Source: an uncultured Collinsella sp.
GTDB taxonomy: Bacteria; Actinomycetota; Coriobacteriia; Coriobacteriales; Coriobacteriaceae
Assembly: GCA_900552735.1 (NCBI GenBank)
Contig: USBA01000070.1
Location: forward strand, 1 to 9,090
Reading direction: 5' to 3'
DNA length: 9,090 bases
The notes under the pieces were generated by a model that was not told the origin of the DNA, made no database searches, and saw only the letters and a list, made by a program, of their open reading frames with translations. Position numbers and translations under genes: made by a program. The stretch's first letter is position 1, and every line of letters begins with the position of its first letter. This document shows, one piece after another, positions 6,540-9,090 of the stretch.

Positions 6540-7314
6540 CGGAGCCCTCACCGCCCATCATGGCAACGACCTCCATAATGCGGTCGAAGAACTCTCGGCG
6601 GTCGATGTCGCCGCGGCGCAGCTCGGTGAAGATCTTGCCGTCGCGAATAAACAGCACACGGCTCGTGTAGCTGGCAGCAAAGCTGTCGTGCGTGACCATG
6701 AGCACGGTGGCGCGTAGGCGGCGGTTAAGGGCCTCCAGGCTCTCGAGCAGCAGGCGAGCGCTCTTGGAATCGAGGGCGCCGGTGGGCTCGTCGGCCATGA
6801 TCATGGTTGGGTCGGTGACGAGCGCGCGAGCCGCGGCAACGCGCTGCTGCTGACCGCCGGACATCTGGTAGGGATACTTGTCGAGCACCTGACTGATGGA
6901 CAGACGCGCGGCCACATCCTGCACGCGGGTCGAGATCTCTGCCGAGTTTGTGCGGGCGATGGTGAGCGGCAGGGCAATGTTCTCGCGTGCCGTGAGCGTA
7001 TCGAGCAGGTTGGAGTCCTGGAAGATAAAACCGAGCTCCTCGCGGCGGAACTGCGAGAGTTTGGCCTGCTTCATGCGCGTAACGTCCTGCCCGTTGATGC
7101 GGATGGTGCCGCTCGTGGCGCTATCGATGGTCGACACGCAGTTGAGCAACGTCGACTTGCCCGAGCCCGAAGCGCCCATGATGCCAACGAATTCACCGCG
7201 GTTGACGGTAAAGCTGACGTCGTTGAGCGCGCGGGTCACGTTGCCCAGCGCCCCATATACCTTTTCGAGATGCGCGACCTCCAGTACCGGGGTCGCCATG
7301 TGCGTGGTTTGCAT
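6529..7314 (-). CDS. ABC transporter ATP-binding protein (BceA/LolD-like)
   Basis: Cytosolic ATPase of 261 residues that should pair with the following permease; translational coupling is likely because the genes overlap. Motifs in order: Walker A GASGSGKST (47-55), Q-loop FIFQD with Gln99, signature MSGGQQQRV (151-159), Walker B MIMADEP (171-177) followed by TGALD (D-loop), and H-loop VTHD with His209. The order and the IFQDSNLLDTLTARENIALPL stretch are typical of the MacB/LolD/BceA group, which powers extrusion or mechanical remodelling rather than uptake. The chosen ATG 7314 has AAAGGA six bases upstream; the ATG five codons in has no such site. A candidate -10 box TATAGA (7352-7347, minus strand) without a good -35 box would fit an activator-dependent promoter. 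Confidence 0.93.
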   Translation of the reverse strand: MQTTHMATPVLEVAHLEKVYGALGNVTRALNDVSFTVNRGEFVGIMGASGSGKSTLLNCVSTIDSATSGTIRINGQDVTRMKQAKLSQFRREELGFIFQDSNLLDTLTARENIALPLTIARTNSAEISTRVQDVAARLSISQVLDKYPYQMSGGQQQRVAAARALVTDPTMIMADEPTGALDSKSARLLLESLEALNRRLRATVLMVTHDSFAASYTSRVLFIRDGKIFTELRRGDIDRREFFDRIMEVVAMMGGEGSDAL

Positions 7315-7370
7315 ACCGAGTCCTTTCTTGCAATTAGTCTACGGCATCTATAGTCGCAAGAAGACGAGTC

Positions 7371-7426
7371 GGCTACCATCGATATGGCTTACGCTTGCCT
7401 TACCGTTGTGTAAGGTACGGGTAGCC
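7371..7426. promoter_or_regulatory. Nested inverted repeats between divergent genes, operator candidate
   Basis: An outer pair GGCTACC (7371-7377) and GGTAGCC (7420-7426) encloses an inner pair CCTTAC (7398-7403) and GTAAGG (7410-7415) with a 6-base spacer. The site lies just upstream of the possible -10 box for the ABC operon (7352-7347), where response regulators of BceR type bind in related systems, and also upstream of the Nudix-Vsr gene. The regulator is not known. Confidence 0.35.
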
Positions 7427-7462
7427 ACCCTGTTATGTGTTGATGTTGAGGGAGGACTCCTG

Positions 7463-8452
7463 TTGAAGACTGTTCATGTTGCCGCTGGGATCATTCGCAA
7501 GGAAGGATCCGATGAGCTGCTTGCCGTGCAGCGCGGCTATGGCGACATGCAGGGACTTTGGGAGTTCCCAGGCGGCAAGCTCATGCGCGGCGAGACGCCC
7601 GAAGACGCCGTGCGCCGCGAGCTCATGGAAGAGATGCAGGTAAAAGTCACCAACCTGCGCGATTTTTACACCGTTGAGTATGACTACCCCGATTTTCATC
7701 TCTCCATGGAGTGCTACTACTGCTCACTCGCCGATGAATCCGATGAACCCCAGAAGCACGACCGCCAGCTCGATATCCGCTGGATTCCGCGCACCTCGCT
7801 TGCCACGGTAGAATGGATGCCCGCCGACAAGGGGCTCATTGATGCCCTGATTGAGTTGAAGGAAGATCGGCTTGAGGCCAACAGCACTGCCAAAGATGTC
7901 GAGGCCGCCACGACCGAACACCCCGCCACCAAACCCAAGCGCGCACCTAAGCGCCGCAGCAAGAAGCGTCCCAAGCCCGGCCTGCTCGACGGCATCGATA
8001 CCTCGGACCTTTCCGCCGACGAGCGCGAACTGGTCCGCCGTCGCGCCGCCATCAAAAAGTCCATGAAGGGCAACAAGCGCGCCAACACCAAGCCCGAGCT
8101 GCTCGTTCGCCAGCGCCTGCGTGCCGCGGGCCTTACGGGCTATCGCTTGGAATGGAAGGTTCCCGGCAAGCCCGACATCGCCTTTCCCGGGCGCAAGATC
8201 GCTATCTTCGTCAACGGCTGCTTTTGGCATCGCTGCCCTAAGTGCAATCCAAGCCAGCCCAAGCGCAACGTTGAGTTTTGGGAGGCAAAGTTCCGTCGCA
8301 ACGTCGAGCGCGACCGAGCAGCCATCAACGCACTTACCCAAATGGGCTGGACACCCATAACCATCTGGGAATGCGAGCTCAAAAAAGACCGCATCGACGT
8401 CACCATGGAAAAGGTCATCGAGCAGGTGCGGGCCGCAGAGCCGCGGCGCTAG
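7463..8452 (+). CDS. Nudix hydrolase fused to Vsr-type mismatch endonuclease
   Basis: A single 329-residue protein with two repair-related domains. Residues 1-131 are a Nudix hydrolase close to MutT/NudG: VAAGIIRKEG, LLAVQR, GLWEFPGGK, and the Nudix box G38-x5-E44-x7-R52-E-L-x-E56-E57-x-Q59-V60, with Gln in the usual Gly place. Such enzymes destroy damaged nucleotides such as 8-oxo-dGTP; NudG also hydrolyses modified dCTPs. Residues about 135-185 form a Lys/Arg/Pro-rich linker. Residues about 186-325 match Vsr, which nicks T:G mismatches left by deaminated 5-methylcytosine: SMKGNKRANTKPE, PGKPD with catalytic Asp238, FVNGCFWHRCPKC (zinc and active site), EFWEAKFRRNVERD and IWECEL with Cys304. 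The start is TTG at 7463, seven bases after GGAGG; no ATG fits. No frameshift or stop separates the domains, so the fusion is intact. No Dcm-type methylase is in the window. Confidence 0.88.
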   Translation: MKTVHVAAGIIRKEGSDELLAVQRGYGDMQGLWEFPGGKLMRGETPEDAVRRELMEEMQVKVTNLRDFYTVEYDYPDFHLSMECYYCSLADESDEPQKHDRQLDIRWIPRTSLATVEWMPADKGLIDALIELKEDRLEANSTAKDVEAATTEHPATKPKRAPKRRSKKRPKPGLLDGIDTSDLSADERELVRRRAAIKKSMKGNKRANTKPELLVRQRLRAAGLTGYRLEWKVPGKPDIAFPGRKIAIFVNGCFWHRCPKCNPSQPKRNVEFWEAKFRRNVERDRAAINALTQMGWTPITIWECELKKDRIDVTMEKVIEQVRAAEPRR

Positions 8453-8509
8453 GAACGAGCCGTCCACACGCCCCACACAGGCAAGCCACATCCGCGCCAC
8501 AAACCTTAG

Positions 8510-8704
8510 AAAGCCCTTAAGCTCAAAACCTTACAAGAGTGTTACTCGATAGCTCTGACCTGCGGTTTCATCGTAATTGCAAACCTCATTAAGCCTTTCT
8601 TTAGCGCTTCTTTGCAACGGGCGCGGCATAATACTGCCAACGCACGGGACCTAGCAGCACACCCCGTGCGCAACCTTTTGGTGGACATCGAGGAGGCCGC
8701 ATAA
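8510..8704 (+). other. Start-less open frame, possible gene remnant
   Basis: A 64-codon open stretch with TAA at 8702-8704. It lacks an ATG and any start codon with a ribosome binding site. The second half reads like coding sequence (NARDLAAHPVRNLLVDIEEA, with mostly G/C-ending codons), and the first half has a short hydrophobic run after TCGF. It ends three bases before the ATG of the next ORF and contains that ORF's GAGGAGG. It may be the tail of a decayed gene. The 20-base repeat copy 2 lies inside it. Weakly supported. Confidence 0.2.
8549..8568 (+). repeat. 20-base dispersed repeat, copy 2
   Basis: Identical to 4163-4182. Here it is flanked by CGAT and ATCG (8547-8550, 8570-8573), which can pair across it; copy 1 is likewise flanked by CGACA and TGTCG. 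The long outer arms of copy 1 are absent. Confidence 0.7.
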
Positions 8705-8706
8705 GC

Positions 8707-9015
8707 ATGCATTCTTCCAATGACGCAGCACAGCAGCCATCCCTAAAACATGCAAATCTTTTCTCCTTCCCCCCGACACAGAGAGACGGCCTCCTCGACT
8801 CCCCCACCACAAAAGCCAAACGCTCAACCAACCAGAGCCACAACTTGCGAGCATCGTTTGAAAAGCTCCAAGCATCCCTAAACAAGTCATTCCCCAACCA
8901 AGCCCGGGCATACTAATCCCTCATCAACAAAGTAGCCCTAACGCTCCAATTTTCCGCCCAACGCCACAAGGGCGACGACCTCGAGCAGGTCACCTTGGGA
9001 GGGACGAGGGCTTAG
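8707..9015 (+). pseudogene. Hypothetical ORF interrupted by an in-frame TAA
   Basis: From ATG 8707 (GAGGAGG ten bases upstream) the frame runs 69 codons to TAA at 8914-8916, then stays open another 32 codons to TAG at 9013-9015. The part after the TAA (SLINKVALTLQF, then HKGDDLEQVTL) has more ordinary coding composition than the part before it, which is A- and C-rich and polar. A terminator follows 24 bases after the second stop, so the unit appears to end at 9015 rather than at 8916. I read it as a roughly 101-codon gene broken by a nonsense mutation. Alternatives are a genuine 69-residue protein or no gene at all. I do not recognise the family and see no membrane segment. Confidence 0.35.
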
Positions 9016-9038
9016 TTCCCCAATCTTTCCGCAGGGGG

Positions 9039-9078
9039 AAAAACGCCGCGCCGCACGATGTGCGCTGCGTGGCTTTTT
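9039..9078 (+). terminator. Intrinsic terminator, possibly bidirectional
   Basis: An A-run (9039-9043), then an imperfect GC-rich stem (GCCGCGC with GCGTGGC including one G-U pair, and CGCAC with GTGCG around the loop GAT), then TTTTT (9074-9078). The flanking A and T runs allow function in both directions. It sits just after the interrupted ORF. Confidence 0.75.
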
Positions 9079-9090
9079 GCATGCCCGAGG

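Noticed and set aside
6540..6551. GTG at 6551 as start of the permease
   Set aside because: It would add four residues not seen in the family, and the ATG at 6539 has a better placed GAGGG and the typical overlap with the ATPase stop.
6896..7462. Upstream extension of the Nudix-Vsr frame
   Set aside because: The frame is open to 6896, but this part is antisense to the ABC ATPase and the Nudix domain starts naturally at the TTG at 7463, which has its own ribosome binding site.
8601..8911. Minus-strand ORFs of 86 and 98 codons opposite the interrupted ORF
   Set aside because: Both lack a ribosome binding site and are Cys/Trp/Gly-rich shadows of the plus-strand A/C-rich sequence.
1..9090. CRISPR array, tRNA or rRNA genes
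   Set aside because: No regularly spaced direct repeats and no tRNA-like cloverleaf or rRNA-like stretch were seen on either strand; the palindromes at 3860-4300 are not periodic.

Overview
The window looks like chromosomal DNA from a high-GC Gram-positive gut actinobacterium of the Coriobacteriia, most like Collinsella. This rests on codon use strongly biased to G/C at third positions, AGGAGG-type ribosome binding sites, and a BceAB-type ABC transporter. The genus is an inference from general familiarity; no search was run.

Layout. (1) 1-2736, minus strand: almost all of an MgtA-type P-type ATPase (912 codons visible; the stop lies beyond the left edge). (2) 2737-3175: a divergent regulatory region. 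On the minus strand it holds a good promoter, a 23-codon leader ORF with a near-perfect ribosome binding site, and a REP-like palindrome, all upstream of mgtA. A TTGACATGTCAA palindrome overlaps the -35 box. (3) 3176-3859, plus strand: pyrE, orotate phosphoribosyltransferase. (4) 3860-4337: a 478-base intergenic stretch between converging genes. I see no supported gene in it, but it is full of inverted repeats: a 12-bp hairpin, a roughly 100-nt branched hairpin, a 121-nt MITE-like inverted repeat, and the terminator of the next operon. (5) 7314-4338, minus strand: a two-gene operon encoding an ABC ATPase and a large BceB/FtsX-type permease, overlapping by 11 bases. No two-component system is present in the window. 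(6) 7315-7462: a divergent promoter region with nested inverted repeats. (7) 7463-8452, plus strand: one gene fusing a Nudix (MutT/NudG-like) hydrolase to a Vsr-type mismatch endonuclease. This is the most striking gene of the window. (8) 8453-9090: apparently decayed DNA with a start-less open frame, an ORF split by an in-frame TAA, a second copy of a 20-base repeat found in region 4, and a terminator at the end.

How the genes relate. mgtA serves divalent-cation uptake and pyrE serves UMP synthesis; they are divergent neighbours that may share an operator. The ABC operon probably serves envelope-stress or antimicrobial-peptide defence. The Nudix-Vsr protein joins nucleotide-pool cleaning with repair of T:G mismatches left by 5-methylcytosine deamination, so it may be a one-protein system against damaged or methylated cytosine and guanine nucleotides. 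No cytosine methylase lies in the window to pair with it.
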